A stretch of 64,000 nt of DNA from Hahella ganghwensis DSM 17046 (GTDB taxonomy: Bacteria; Pseudomonadota; Gammaproteobacteria; Pseudomonadales; Oleiphilaceae): assembly GCF_000376785.1 (NCBI RefSeq), contig NZ_AQXX01000144.1, positions 62,001-126,000 of the forward strand. The letters are read 5' to 3'. Under the pieces are notes generated by a model. It saw only the letters and a list, made by a program, of their open reading frames with translations, had not been told where the DNA came from and searched no databases. Below, one piece after another: positions 52,454 to 62,268 of the stretch; position 1 is the stretch's first letter; each line of letters begins with the position of its first letter. Position numbers and translations under genes: made by a program.

Positions 52454-53637
52454 TGATCATTGTCCTCTCCGGAATCCGTTTGCCGGTAGGGAAGAATGGT
52501 ACTGGCGTCGGCCATGTATGCCTCCACGCCCTCTTTTTCCTGGCGCAGAAAGTCTGCAATGGCATGTCTGAATTGTGGATGTTGAATCCAGTGAAGTGAG
52601 TAGGTGGGAACTGGTTCAAAACCGCGCAGTATCTTGTGTTCACCCTGAGCACCGGCATCAAACATCCTGAGGTGATGCTCAATTGCGTAGTCAATCCCCT
52701 GATAATAGCAGCACTCAAAGTGAAGCTGGTCAAAGTCTTCGACACAACCCCAGTAACGACCATATAGCGTGTTGTCATCTTTGAAAAACAGCGACCCTGC
52801 GACTGGTCTGCCTGAATATTCCGCCATCAGAATCAGCATGTTCTCAGGCATTTGCTCCCGCAGTAGCTTAAAGAACTGGGGAGTCAGATAGGGATTCTGT
52901 CCACGCTTGTAATAAGTCATCTGGTAAAACGGGTAGAAGTCTTTCAGTATCTGGTCACTGATGTCTTTACCTTCATACCAATGCAGACTGACGCCTGCCT
53001 CGCTGACTCTACGCCTTTCCTTGCGGATATTCTTACGCTTACGGGAAGTCAGCTGGCCTAGAAAATCCTCGAAGCTTTTGTAATCCCGATTATGCCAGTG
53101 AAATTGTGTGCCCTGCCGACGCAGTAATTGGGGATGAGCATTTTCAAGACCTTTGCTTTGAGTGTCGGGGAACAGCAGATGCCAGCCGGAAAGTCCTTTA
53201 TCCACCAGCTCCTTCTGGATTGCGGCCACAATGTTTTTGTAGGCATCCTCTGGGGGCAGGTTGTCAGCTAACAGAAGGCGGGGCCCGACTGAAGGAGTGA
53301 AAGGGATGGCAGACAGTAGTTTTGGGTAGTATTCCAGTCCATGTCGGTGGTAAGCATCTGCCCAAGCCCAGTCGAATACATACTCACCGTAAGAGTGGCT
53401 CTTAAGATATGTGGGGATTGCGCCCACCAACTGTGCGTGACCATCCCATAACAAAAGATGTCGGGGTTGCCAGCCTGTGGAGGCAGTAACGCTCCGGGAG
53501 GTCTCCATGGCTGCCAGAAACTCATAGCGACAGAAGGGATTGCCGGAATGATTGAGCCGGTTCCAGGATTCTCTGTCCACTTGGTCCAGAGAATCGCACA
53601 GGGATACGGTTAGGTTATCTGCTGTTACTGATTCCAT
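52450..53637 (-). CDS. FemX/DUF482-like GNAT acyltransferase (COG3146-type)
   Basis: A 395-residue protein of the GNAT-like peptidoglycan-associated family: ESWNRLNHSGNPFCRYEFLAAMETSRSVTASTGWQPRHLLLWDGHAQLVGAIPTYLKSHSYGEYVFDWAWADAYHRHGLEYYPKLLSAIPFTPSVGPRLLL, then SLFFKDDNTLYGRYWGCVEDFDQLHFECCYYQGIDYAIEH and GAQGEHKILRGFEPVPTYSLHWI. Relatives are called peptidogalycan biosynthesis proteins; the true reaction is unproven. Its stop region meets the metalloprotease gene. Confidence 0.9.
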   Translation of the reverse strand: MESVTADNLTVSLCDSLDQVDRESWNRLNHSGNPFCRYEFLAAMETSRSVTASTGWQPRHLLLWDGHAQLVGAIPTYLKSHSYGEYVFDWAWADAYHRHGLEYYPKLLSAIPFTPSVGPRLLLADNLPPEDAYKNIVAAIQKELVDKGLSGWHLLFPDTQSKGLENAHPQLLRRQGTQFHWHNRDYKSFEDFLGQLTSRKRKNIRKERRRVSEAGVSLHWYEGKDISDQILKDFYPFYQMTYYKRGQNPYLTPQFFKLLREQMPENMLILMAEYSGRPVAGSLFFKDDNTLYGRYWGCVEDFDQLHFECCYYQGIDYAIEHHLRMFDAGAQGEHKILRGFEPVPTYSLHWIQHPQFRHAIADFLRQEKEGVEAYMADASTILPYRQTDSGEDNDH

Positions 53638-53766
53638 TGTCCTGTCAGGTTGATGGGACTGTCGTCCGCGAGTTAGCTTGAATTTTTATAGAGGTTATCT
53701 CAGGATACGGCCATCCTGGCATATTGTCTTGTCACCACCGCTGAAATTTTATTAGAAGTCATTTTT

Positions 53767-54081
53767 ATGGCAGAGAATAACATACCGAAAGATCACCAGG
53801 GGGGTAGCCCCGAGGCTCTCGTCCATACCTGGTGGGTATACATGATCCTGGCGGATGATCAGTCAATATATACCGGTATTACCACCGATATTCAGAGACG
53901 TTTTCTGGAGCATGAGTCGGGCCGGGGTGCCCGTTACTTTCGGGGGAGACGGCCGCTGAAGATTCTATATACAGAGTCGGGATATGATCGCAGTAGCGCC
54001 TCCCGGAGGGAGGCGGCTATCAAGAAGCTCAACCGGCAGCAAAAATTGGCGTTGGTGAACTCGGAAAAAGCTGTCACATAG
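53767..54081 (+). CDS. GIY-YIG nuclease-family protein (YhbQ-like)
   Basis: A 104-residue single-domain protein with the fold start WWVYMILADDQSIYTGITTDIQRRFLEHESGRGARYFRGRRPLKILY, the VYM/YTG pair of GIY-YIG and the conserved Arg and His. The Glu at about residue 80 (RREAAIKKLNRQQK) may bind metal. YhbQ-type proteins are thought to act on DNA structures. No strong ribosome site precedes the ATG. Confidence 0.92.
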   Translation: MAENNIPKDHQGGSPEALVHTWWVYMILADDQSIYTGITTDIQRRFLEHESGRGARYFRGRRPLKILYTESGYDRSSASRREAAIKKLNRQQKLALVNSEKAVT

Positions 54082-54105
54082 GGGGGTATGGCTGTCCAAC
54101 TGCTC

Positions 54106-55059
54106 CTAGCTTTCTCTGCTGGCGGCATTTGCCTCCATAAAGGTTTTGAGTATCTCCGCGGATTTTTCCGGCACTTCAATCATGGGTGCATGTCCCACAC
54201 CGGGCAATATCAGCTTGCGGGAGTTGGCGATTAATTGGGTGAAAAGCTCAGCATTCTGCCAGGCAATCACCCGATCCTGTTCTCCCCAGAGAATAAAGGT
54301 GGGGGAGGTGATCTCTCTGATCTCGTTTTTGAAATCCAGGTTTTCAAAATCCTGCAGTAGTTGCTGGAAGATTTTTTCATTAATTGCTCTGTTGGCGATG
54401 GAACGTTCTGCAATGACGGAAGTTATCGGCCAGGGGACGAATGGGGGCTCTTCCATGGCGAAATTCATTAATTGAGTAAAGTCTTCTTCTGTTTCAACGA
54501 TAAGGGGGTTTTGTCCCTGTTGCAGAAGCTTGGCGAACTCACTCTCATAATCATAAATCCCGGCAGGGTCGAATAACCCCAGGGTAATAATCTTTTCAGG
54601 ATGTCTGGCGGCATAAAGCGAGCTGATTGCCCCACCCATGGAGTTACCCACCAGGTGGCTTCGGGTCACTCCCAACTGGTTTAGAAATTCTTCCAGATAC
54701 TTTACCTGGTCTTCAATGTGGTAGGACAGGTTCAGGTCTTTTACGCTATCACCATGTCCGGGCAGGTCCGGCGCAATCACATGATAGTTTGATGTCAGAT
54801 AACGAGAGAAACGCAGCCAGTTCTCCTTGTTGGCTGCAAATCCGTGAAGGAGAACAATAGTCTCTGCATCGGCTGGTGCTCTATTCTCGTAATAGGCGGT
54901 GAGCCTGCCATTCACATTCAGGGTTTTCTCCTCAAGGCCCGCCTGTTCCCGCTCATAATCCATGGCAATGATGTAGAGCTTTTGCCGGGCATCCGAGCAA
55001 CCCTCTAACAGGCTGAACAGTAAAATAAGTGTGACGCTGAATATCCTGACGGTTGACAT
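54106..55059 (-). CDS. Lipoprotein alpha/beta hydrolase
   Basis: A protein of about 317 residues with a lipoprotein signal (LLFSLLEGC, lipid Cys near residue 21). The alpha/beta fold shows VLLHGFAANKENWLRF, the nucleophile GNSMGGAISSLY, an acid near LWGEQDRVIAW and the His in VGHAPMIEVPE. It belongs to the common esterase/lipase group with lid segments. The open frame extends to 55203, but the ATG at 55059 starts a good lipoprotein signal. Confidence 0.9.
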   Translation of the reverse strand: MSTVRIFSVTLILLFSLLEGCSDARQKLYIIAMDYEREQAGLEEKTLNVNGRLTAYYENRAPADAETIVLLHGFAANKENWLRFSRYLTSNYHVIAPDLPGHGDSVKDLNLSYHIEDQVKYLEEFLNQLGVTRSHLVGNSMGGAISSLYAARHPEKIITLGLFDPAGIYDYESEFAKLLQQGQNPLIVETEEDFTQLMNFAMEEPPFVPWPITSVIAERSIANRAINEKIFQQLLQDFENLDFKNEIREITSPTFILWGEQDRVIAWQNAELFTQLIANSRKLILPGVGHAPMIEVPEKSAEILKTFMEANAASRES

Positions 55060-55263
55060 GCTGAGACTCTGTACACCTTTGCTGATTGATGGGAATGCAT
55101 TTAAGCAAAAACCGGCAGGATCTGACAATCGACTCAATACCAGGTTAGTGCATTCTGGTTGTTTGATTTCCTGGGATTTATGAAAGTTTTGTGACGGCTG
55201 CACAAAAAAACATCGGTATAGGCTACATTCAAATATGACAGTATTGAAATATTCGGTGTGGAT

Positions 55264-56187
55264 ATGTCTTTGTCGCTGGTGCTCGGACTCTCGCTGTCAT
55301 TATCTGCTTGTCTGATGCCGGATACCGGTGTCCAGCCCAGCTATTATGTGGCAGTCGTCGACAGGTTTTACCCTGGAGATGAATATTATGAAGATGCCGA
55401 GGACAGAGAAACACAGCGGTGGTTATATGGCCTTGTCGATCTGGATAAGGATAGTGACAGAGAGCCTCTTTATCACGGAGATATCGTCAGTCTGTTTGTT
55501 TCTGCTCCGGGTATACAGGTACGTCGCTACGTGATGTCTCAGGGGAAGCTGCCGCAACGGGAAATATTGCGTCAGTTGAAAGAAATCCGTAAGCATGTTT
55601 TCTGGGGGGAGCCGCTTCATGCTTTGGTACTTTCCTGGGAATCTTCCACCTTGGTCAGCGCTTTTGAAAAACCCTTGAATCTGGATCATGCGGCTATCTA
55701 CAAAGAGCAGGTACGCCAATGGGGGCTGGAGGATGAGACCTGGCGTCTGAGTTATCAGATTATTCGCTTGTTGGAGGATATTGCCGAAACCGGAATCATG
55801 GTCTTCACTATCGCGGGAAACGGTGGCAGTGGGATGGTGAACACTTACTCTTTTGCCACAGGCGTGGTGACTGTCGGGGCCAGCGAAGAAGGGTTGCAGC
55901 ACTTTATTTCTGAGAATGTGTTTGTCACAGCGCGAGCAAGGGCTGTCTATCAACCGGTACTTGTGCGAGATGGCGCAGGCATGCCTATTGGCTATGACCT
56001 GGACGGTGATGCTTGCGCAGAGATACCCATAAATTGCCTGACAGGGTATGCTCCGGGACGGGTGGATTATCCCGAACGACCTTGGCCTCTACTGAAAGGG
56101 TCTTCATTTGCCGCACCTCAGGCATTGAAACAACTATTGAGCGGCAATGCGAACTTCTGCCATTCGTCCGCTCAGATAGGACGTTAA
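55264..56187 (+). CDS. Divergent subtilisin-like (S8) serine protease, predicted lipoprotein
   Basis: A protein of about 307 residues with a signal ending in SLSLSAC (lipobox). Counting from a GTG at 55258, Asp35 (YVAVVDRF), His73 (YHGDIVS), Asn188 (TIAGNGG) and Ser283 (LKGSSFAAPQAL) sit in the expected order and spacing of the subtilase triad. The segments around Asp and His are far from typical (DTG and GHGTHV), and there is no pro-domain. GTG at 55258 and ATG at 55264 are alternatives and neither has a good ribosome site. No homologue comes to mind; activity is likely but unproven. Confidence 0.7.
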   Translation: MSLSLVLGLSLSLSACLMPDTGVQPSYYVAVVDRFYPGDEYYEDAEDRETQRWLYGLVDLDKDSDREPLYHGDIVSLFVSAPGIQVRRYVMSQGKLPQREILRQLKEIRKHVFWGEPLHALVLSWESSTLVSAFEKPLNLDHAAIYKEQVRQWGLEDETWRLSYQIIRLLEDIAETGIMVFTIAGNGGSGMVNTYSFATGVVTVGASEEGLQHFISENVFVTARARAVYQPVLVRDGAGMPIGYDLDGDACAEIPINCLTGYAPGRVDYPERPWPLLKGSSFAAPQALKQLLSGNANFCHSSAQIGR

Positions 56188-56322
56188 CAGAATATCTTCG
56201 AAAGAGGGGGCAATATCAAAATTATTGAAATGGTGCTGATTTCAGGGGGAGAGAAAGCGCAGGCCCTGTAGCCTGTACAGTCGCTGAATGCTCGCGACGA
56301 CGCTGAGTGACGACCTGATGAA

Positions 56323-56868
56323 TCAGGTAATCAGGTTGCGGAATCCTTTTTTCAGAAACTCCATTTGATCGGCCAGTATCCTGCGATTGGCCAGATACAG
56401 ATATTCATAGCGATTTGGGGTGTAAGGCACAGCCAGTAGCTCCATTCCGCAGTCGGATAATAGTTTGTTGCCTTTGTGGCTGTTGCAGCGTTTGCAGGCT
56501 GTCACGACGTTGGTCCAGATATCACGGCCGCCTTTACTGATCGGAATGATATGGTCGCGGCTGAGAAGATATTGTGGGAATTGATCGCCACAGTACATGC
56601 ACCGGTAGCTGTCTCGGGAAAACAGAAACTTGTTCATCAGCGGGGGCGTGGAGCGTAGCTCTCTGGGGTTTTGGCGACCCACAAGAATTTGCGGAACGTC
56701 TATGGTCGATTGGACACCTTCGTTGTTATAACCACCATGAAAAGTGGCGCAGACATCACCAAAGCTGTAAAGAACCCGCTCGCAGGCAAGCTCTGTTACC
56801 GCCGAGTAAACGTCCAGCCAGCACTGTGGCAAACCCGAGGGTGTAATCTTTAGCACCATTGGGTACAT
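56323..56868 (-). CDS. HNH endonuclease-family protein
   Basis: The 181-residue protein carries a Cys-Cys zinc-structured HNH motif in its C-terminal half: YRCMYCGDQF (Cys90, Cys93), SRDHIIPISKGGRDIWTN (Asp105, His106, Asn120), then CKRCNSHKGNK (Cys125, Cys128). This is the restriction-like McrA/HNH type. GAGAGGTGACTG precedes the ATG. It overlaps no other gene and its target is unknown. Confidence 0.9.
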   Translation of the reverse strand: MYPMVLKITPSGLPQCWLDVYSAVTELACERVLYSFGDVCATFHGGYNNEGVQSTIDVPQILVGRQNPRELRSTPPLMNKFLFSRDSYRCMYCGDQFPQYLLSRDHIIPISKGGRDIWTNVVTACKRCNSHKGNKLLSDCGMELLAVPYTPNRYEYLYLANRRILADQMEFLKKGFRNLIT

Positions 56869-57066
56869 CAGTCACCTCTCTCTAGGGTAAAAGTCCGGGA
56901 TTGACTGGGTGATTCCAGAGGATTCCCGGTGCACTGGAATGACAGTTGCTATCACTATAAAAACCAGTTCCTTTGACAGTTGTATTACAAGTTGAACATT
57001 TTTTCTACGTTTTTTTCCAAACATCAAGTCAGGAACAACCTTTCCTTCACAGAAATACAGCATAAA

Positions 57067-57090
57067 AAAGGCCAGCAAGTGCTGGCCTTT
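57067..57090 (-). terminator. Rho-independent terminator of the BCCT gene
   Basis: On the minus strand GGCCAGC pairs with GCTGGCC around ACTT and is followed by TTTTTT, with a matching run of A before the stem. It lies about 33 bases after the transporter stop. Confidence 0.9.
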
Positions 57091-57122
57091 GGCATAACGG
57101 GAAGTTACGGACTGTATGTCGC

Positions 57123-58712
57123 TTATTTGTACAGTAACTTGTATTCGGAATTAAGACCCTTATACAGGCTTACACACATCAGGATCAGAATCAGCGTAAA
57201 CGGGAGTCCGGTTGTGATCGCGCCAGCCTGAAGTGCCGTGAGGGCTTCAGCACCTCCGCCGAAGAGCAAGGCCCCGGCGATCAGGCCTTCAAGTGTGGCC
57301 CAGAATATCCGCTGTGGCACGGGTGCATCTATTTTACCGCCTGCCGTAATGCTATCGATTACCAGAGAACCTGAGTCAGATGAGGTGACAAAGAATACCA
57401 GTACCAGAGTGATACCGACAAATGACGTCAGTGCAGTCAGAGGTAGATTTTCCAACATTTGGAACATGGCTAATGAAACATCAGTGATTCCTTCACTAAG
57501 GGCGCCAACGCCTGCCTGAGCCTGCTCGAGCGCTGAGCCACCAAAGGCTGCCATCCAGACCAGAGTCACCAGTGTTGGGATCAACAGTACGGCGGTCATG
57601 AACTCGCGAACGGTGCGGCCTTTGGATACACGTGCGATAAACATACCGACGAAAGGTGACCAGGAAATCCACCATGCCCAGTAGAACACAGTCCAGCCAT
57701 GGAACCAGGTCTGGTCTTCACGTCCTACCCAGTTACTCAGCGGGATGATGTTTTCCACATAGGAACCCAGTGTTGATGCGGCTGTAGACAGGATTGCCAT
57801 GGTGGGGCCGGCTAGTAAAACAAATAACAGCAGCAAAGCTGCCAGTACCATGTTGATGTTACTCAGCACTTTCACACCACCGTCGAGTCCTCTCACAACG
57901 GAGAAAATGGCTACGGCAGTGACACCGATGATTATTGCGACCTGAGTGTTGATGGTATTGGGCAGGTCAAACAGGAAATGAAGTCCGCTGGAGGCCTGTT
58001 GGGCGCCCAGGCCTAGAGAGGTGGCCAGACCAAAGATGGTGGCCAGCACGGCAACCACGTCAATGACGTTGCCCAGATGACCCCATACACGGTCGCCGAA
58101 CAAGGGGAAAAACGCGGAGCGAATGGTCAGAGGGAGGTCTTTGTTGTAGGCAAAGAAAGCTAACGCCAGGGCGACAACCCCATAGATTGCCCAGGGATGA
58201 AGGCCCCAGTGGTACATGGTGGCACCCATGGCGGCTCTGGCGCCTGCCGGAGTATTGGCTTCCGCATTGAGCGGCGTCCCGTACCAATCAGTATAATAGG
58301 CGACGGGTTCTGCCACGCTCCAGAACATCAAGCCAATGCCCATCCCAGCGGCAAACAGCATGGCGAACCAAGACCAGGTGGAAAACTCGGGTTTGGCATC
58401 CTTTCCACCGAGACGTATTTTCCCGACCGGCAAGACGATCAGGGCAATACAGAAAATAACGAAGATATTGCCGCCGATCATGAATAGCCAGTCGAAGTTG
58501 TTGATTGACCAGCCTCTGGCGCCAACCAACGCCTCTTTGGCTTCGGCGGGAAATAACAGAGTACCGATAACGAAGAAAAGAATAAGAAGGGCGCTGATGA
58601 AGAAGACAGGATTATGAAGGTCCATGCCCATCATCTTGACGTTATCCTGCCCTATCTCATAGTCGGTATCGTAGTCTGGATCGACCGGCCGTGATGAGTC
58701 TGATTGATTCAT
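57123..58712 (-). CDS. BCCT-family betaine/choline/carnitine transporter
   Basis: A 529-residue inner-membrane transporter with about twelve segments. The BCCT signature GMGIGLMFWSVAEPVAYYTDWYGTPLNAEA is present, as is FYWAWWISWSPFVGMFIARVSKGRTVREF. Relatives move glycine betaine, choline, carnitine or DMSP with Na+ or H+. The position next to the amino-acid module suggests an osmolyte or related nutrient. CAGGAGACCCT precedes the ATG at 58712. Confidence 0.95.
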   Translation of the reverse strand: MNQSDSSRPVDPDYDTDYEIGQDNVKMMGMDLHNPVFFISALLILFFVIGTLLFPAEAKEALVGARGWSINNFDWLFMIGGNIFVIFCIALIVLPVGKIRLGGKDAKPEFSTWSWFAMLFAAGMGIGLMFWSVAEPVAYYTDWYGTPLNAEANTPAGARAAMGATMYHWGLHPWAIYGVVALALAFFAYNKDLPLTIRSAFFPLFGDRVWGHLGNVIDVVAVLATIFGLATSLGLGAQQASSGLHFLFDLPNTINTQVAIIIGVTAVAIFSVVRGLDGGVKVLSNINMVLAALLLLFVLLAGPTMAILSTAASTLGSYVENIIPLSNWVGREDQTWFHGWTVFYWAWWISWSPFVGMFIARVSKGRTVREFMTAVLLIPTLVTLVWMAAFGGSALEQAQAGVGALSEGITDVSLAMFQMLENLPLTALTSFVGITLVLVFFVTSSDSGSLVIDSITAGGKIDAPVPQRIFWATLEGLIAGALLFGGGAEALTALQAGAITTGLPFTLILILMCVSLYKGLNSEYKLLYK

Positions 58713-58976
58713 AGGGTCTCCTGTTGATTTTTGTTTGTCTGGCGACATATATACCTAAGCTAAGATTAGTATTAAAACTAAAAGCTGAGAGGAAAATTTC
58801 ACCATTAACAAGTTCAAAACTTGTCTATCGCTTTGATTCTACACGAACTTAACATGGAAATTGAGTGTCGATGACAATTTATCATGGGAGACTGTGTAGA
58901 ATTCAAAGTATTGTGTCAGGTTACAGTGACGTTCTCACACCGTGGCGATATGGTCCTGAGTACTGCCTGAGCCGGG

Positions 58977-59885
58977 CTATTCCGAAGGATAACCGGCAAA
59001 GGGACGTAGACTTTCCTTCAGCCAGCGATGAAATACCTGAACCTTGTGCAGCCCCGATTTATAGCCCGGGCATAACCAATAATAGTCGTAATCGCTATTA
59101 ATGGTGACGCCAAGTACATTCACCAGATCTCCGCTGCTGATTTGTTCCTGTGCCAGAAAATCCGGCACCAGACCTATGCCAAGCCCTGCTTTGACAGCCT
59201 GTAGAGTCATAAAAAAGTGCTCCCAACCTGCGCCAAAGTTACCCAGTTCAGGGTCGACATCAAAACCCTCCAGTACTCGAGTCCATTGGCCTGGACGAGT
59301 ACTGTGGGGTAACAGTCGGTGTTGTAGTATATCTTCCGGTTTATTGACGGGACTTTCCTTTAACAGATTGGGAGCAGCGACGATCATGAGTCGCTCTCCC
59401 AATATTCTTTCTGCCTGTGGTGGAGTGTGATCCCGGTGAAGACATCGTATTGCTGCATCGGCACTGGAATTGGCAAAGTTCATCTGGCCATCCCCAGTGA
59501 CGATGTCGACCTGAACCGTTGGATGACGCTCATAGAAGTGCTTCAGTCTTGGCAGCATCCAAATGCTGGCAAATGATGGAATGACATTCAGCAACAGCGG
59601 TTCCCTTGCATCTACCTGATATTTAAGGTTTCGGGTTGCATGGGACAATGTGTCAAAAACTCCGGCAACCACCGGCAGATATTGGTGGCCGGCAGTTGTG
59701 AGGGAGATGCCTCCGGCGTGGCGTTCAAATAATGGGGTATCTAGAAATGACTCCAGTGTCTTTATCTGTTTACTGATTGCCCCTTGGGTCACGCTGAGTT
59801 CGTCGGCGGCTTTGGTAAAACTCAGATGTCGGGCAGCTGCTTCAAAAGCTTTCACGGCATTTAAGGGAGGCAGACGTCTTGGCAT
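58977..59885 (-). CDS. LysR-family regulator (GcvA-like), divergent to the aminotransferase operon
   Basis: A 302-residue LysR protein with the GcvA-type start RRLPPLNAVKAFEAAARHLSFTKAADELSVTQGAISKQIKTLESFLDTPLFER and an effector domain (NVIPSFASIWMLPRLKHFYERHPTVQVDIVTGDGQMNFANSSADAAIRC). It faces the aminotransferase gene across a 188-bp region, so it is the likely regulator of that catabolic operon. Confidence 0.95.
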   Translation of the reverse strand: MPRRLPPLNAVKAFEAAARHLSFTKAADELSVTQGAISKQIKTLESFLDTPLFERHAGGISLTTAGHQYLPVVAGVFDTLSHATRNLKYQVDAREPLLLNVIPSFASIWMLPRLKHFYERHPTVQVDIVTGDGQMNFANSSADAAIRCLHRDHTPPQAERILGERLMIVAAPNLLKESPVNKPEDILQHRLLPHSTRPGQWTRVLEGFDVDPELGNFGAGWEHFFMTLQAVKAGLGIGLVPDFLAQEQISSGDLVNVLGVTINSDYDYYWLCPGYKSGLHKVQVFHRWLKESLRPFAGYPSE

Positions 59886-60073
59886 GGTCAGTTTCCGGAA
59901 TAAAGTAAGTATGAAAGGTTAAAGGAATTCAGGATAAACAGAGCTCAGAGTAAAAAGCCTTATACTCATGAGAATTTCTCATGAGGATAGCGAATAACTC
60001 TATTGCGTACAAAAAATGAACCGCTTTAAATAGCGTCATTTGGTAGTTTATTCGTCTCGCAGGAGCTTTTCTC

Positions 60074-61444
60074 ATGTCCCATGTGTTTCATCGTCAATGT
60101 CGGTCTTCCTTGCCTGTCGCTGTTGCCGGCCAGGGGCCTTATATTGTGGATAGTGCTGGCAAGAGATATCTGGACGGTTGTGGCGGGGCTGCCGTTTCGA
60201 GCCTGGGACATAATCATCCTCGTGTGATTGCTGCCATCAGGCAACAGATTGAGTCCATTCCTTATGCGCATACCGGCTTCTTTACAACTAGGGTGGCAGA
60301 GGAGCTGGCAACACTACTGGCTGAAGGTGCTCCGGGGGATTTGAATCACGTATATTTCACCAGCGGCGGCTCTGAATCCATGGAAGCTGCCCTCAAGTTG
60401 GCGAGACAGTATTACCTCGAAAAAGGCCAGATCAATAAACGGCTTTTTATTGCACGGCGCCAGAGTTATCACGGAAATACTTTGGGAGCGCTCGGTGTTG
60501 GCGGTAATCAATGGCGCAAAACCCCCTATGAGCCTTTGATGGCCCCCGCAAATCTGATTGCCCCCTGTTATGCCTATCGGGATCAAAAAGTCGACGAGAC
60601 AGAATGGGAGTACGGCCAGCGAGTCGCCAACGAGCTGGCGCAGGTTATCGAAACCACCGGGTCCGAGAATATTCTCGCATTCGTTGCCGAGCCAGTTGTA
60701 GGAGCAACAGCCGGTGCAGTTCCTGCGGTGCCCGGATATTTCCGGCGTGTCAGTGAAATCTGCCGGGAGCACGATATTTTATTGATACTGGATGAAGTCA
60801 TGTGCGGTATGGGGCGGACCGGTACCCTCTTTGCCTGCGAGCAGGATGATGTGGTGCCGGACATGATTACTATTGCCAAAGGTCTGGGAGCGGGCTACCA
60901 GCCTATAGGGGCATTGATGGTTAATGATAAAATTTTCGATGTGATCTCAGAAGGATCAGGCTACTTTCAACACGGCCATACCTATATGGGACATCCCACC
61001 GCCTGTGCTGCCGCATTGGAAGTGCAAAAAGTCATTCGGGAAGAAGCGTTGCTGGATCAGGTAAAGCAGACCGGACAGTATCTATTCAGTATGTTGCAAG
61101 AGAGGTTTGCCGCCCATCCCAATATAGGGGATATTCGCGGCAGAGGTCTGTTTGTGGGGCTTGAGCTCGTGGCAGATAAATTGTCAAAAGCGCCCTTGGC
61201 AGAGGAAACCTTTATACACAAAAAGATCAAGGAGAGAGCGCTCGAAGGGGGGCTGATGTGTTATCCGATGTCCGGAACCATTGACGGGCGCCGCGGGCAC
61301 CACATTTTGCTCGCACCTCCATTTATTCTGGAGCATTCACAAGTTGAGGAAATGGTGGATAAGCTGGTGATTGCGCTGAATAGCGCTTGTGGGCTATCTC
61401 AATCAACCAGACCGTTGTCGGTCACATTAAAGGAGGCTGTATGA
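60074..61444 (+). CDS. Class III PLP-dependent aminotransferase
   Basis: The 456-residue fold-type I enzyme shows the cofactor-site stretches TSGGSESMEAALKLARQYY and SYHGNT, the Asp-containing ILLILDEVMCGMGRTG, and the PLP lysine in TIAKGLGAGYQPIGA (Lys269). The family moves the amino group from omega- or beta-amino acids to pyruvate or 2-oxoglutarate. It is first in an operon with a BKACE gene, overlapping it as ATGA. A beta-amino acid to beta-keto acid reaction followed by cleavage is the natural inference. Confidence 0.95.
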   Translation: MSHVFHRQCRSSLPVAVAGQGPYIVDSAGKRYLDGCGGAAVSSLGHNHPRVIAAIRQQIESIPYAHTGFFTTRVAEELATLLAEGAPGDLNHVYFTSGGSESMEAALKLARQYYLEKGQINKRLFIARRQSYHGNTLGALGVGGNQWRKTPYEPLMAPANLIAPCYAYRDQKVDETEWEYGQRVANELAQVIETTGSENILAFVAEPVVGATAGAVPAVPGYFRRVSEICREHDILLILDEVMCGMGRTGTLFACEQDDVVPDMITIAKGLGAGYQPIGALMVNDKIFDVISEGSGYFQHGHTYMGHPTACAAALEVQKVIREEALLDQVKQTGQYLFSMLQERFAAHPNIGDIRGRGLFVGLELVADKLSKAPLAEETFIHKKIKERALEGGLMCYPMSGTIDGRRGHHILLAPPFILEHSQVEEMVDKLVIALNSACGLSQSTRPLSVTLKEAV

Positions 61445-62268
61445 TTTCTGGGGAGTTTTCTTTTCCGCCAGCCTTAATCATGGTGGCTCCCAATGGGGCA
61501 CGCAAGGGCCGCGGTGATCATAAACGGGTGCCTTTGTCGCCGGAAGAAATGGCAGAATGTGCTGTTCACTGCCAACAGGCTGGGGCGGCAATGATCCACC
61601 TGCATGCGCGGGACGAAGCAGGACAACATTCATTGGAGCCAGAACTTAACCGCCGCTTTATTGATCAAGTCAAAACAGCGGTCGGAAACAGTATGATCGT
61701 GCAGATGACGACGGAGGCTGTCGGAATATACACACCAGAACAGCAAATGACACTGGTGCGTGAAGTTGTTCCTGAAGCTGTGAGTCTGGCAATTGCCGAA
61801 ATACTTCCGCAAACCCCTGGGATCGATGAACGGAAAGTGGCGGATTTTCTGGCCTGGGTTTCCGACTCTGGAATCTTGCCCCAGTATATACTTTACGATG
61901 CCGGTGATGTTCGTCGATATCATCAGCTGAAATCATGTGGGATCATTCCGGCAGGAGGGCATCACCTACTGTTTGTCGTGGGACGCCGCGGGCGGGGTCA
62001 TCCTGCGGATCTTGCGTCAATGTTGGCGGCTCACACTGACGAAACACCATGGGCAGTATGTGGTTTCGGCGCACTTGAATTCCCGGTCTGCGCAGCAGCT
62101 CTGGCAATGGGAGGTGACATCAGAGTGGGGTTTGAAAACAACTTGTTTCTTCATCATGGTGATCTTGCTTCGGATAACTGCGATCTGGTTATTCAGGGAG
62201 TTATCCAGGCCCAGCAGTTAAACCGCAACATATACTCAGCGACAGAATTCAAATCCCGACTAATGTGA
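61441..62268 (+). CDS. Beta-keto acid cleavage enzyme (BKACE/Kce, DUF849-type)
   Basis: A 275-residue TIM-barrel enzyme that uses acetyl-CoA to split a beta-keto acid into acetoacetate and an acyl-CoA. Zinc ligands match Kce: HLHAR (His53, His55) and GFENN (Glu232). It also has PPALIMVAPNGAR at the start and AGGHHLLFVVGRRG. AAGGAGG lies 5 bases before the ATG that overlaps the aminotransferase TGA. Known substrates range from 3-keto-5-aminohexanoate to dehydrocarnitine; the exact one here is open. Confidence 0.93.
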   Translation: MISGEFSFPPALIMVAPNGARKGRGDHKRVPLSPEEMAECAVHCQQAGAAMIHLHARDEAGQHSLEPELNRRFIDQVKTAVGNSMIVQMTTEAVGIYTPEQQMTLVREVVPEAVSLAIAEILPQTPGIDERKVADFLAWVSDSGILPQYILYDAGDVRRYHQLKSCGIIPAGGHHLLFVVGRRGRGHPADLASMLAAHTDETPWAVCGFGALEFPVCAAALAMGGDIRVGFENNLFLHHGDLASDNCDLVIQGVIQAQQLNRNIYSATEFKSRLM

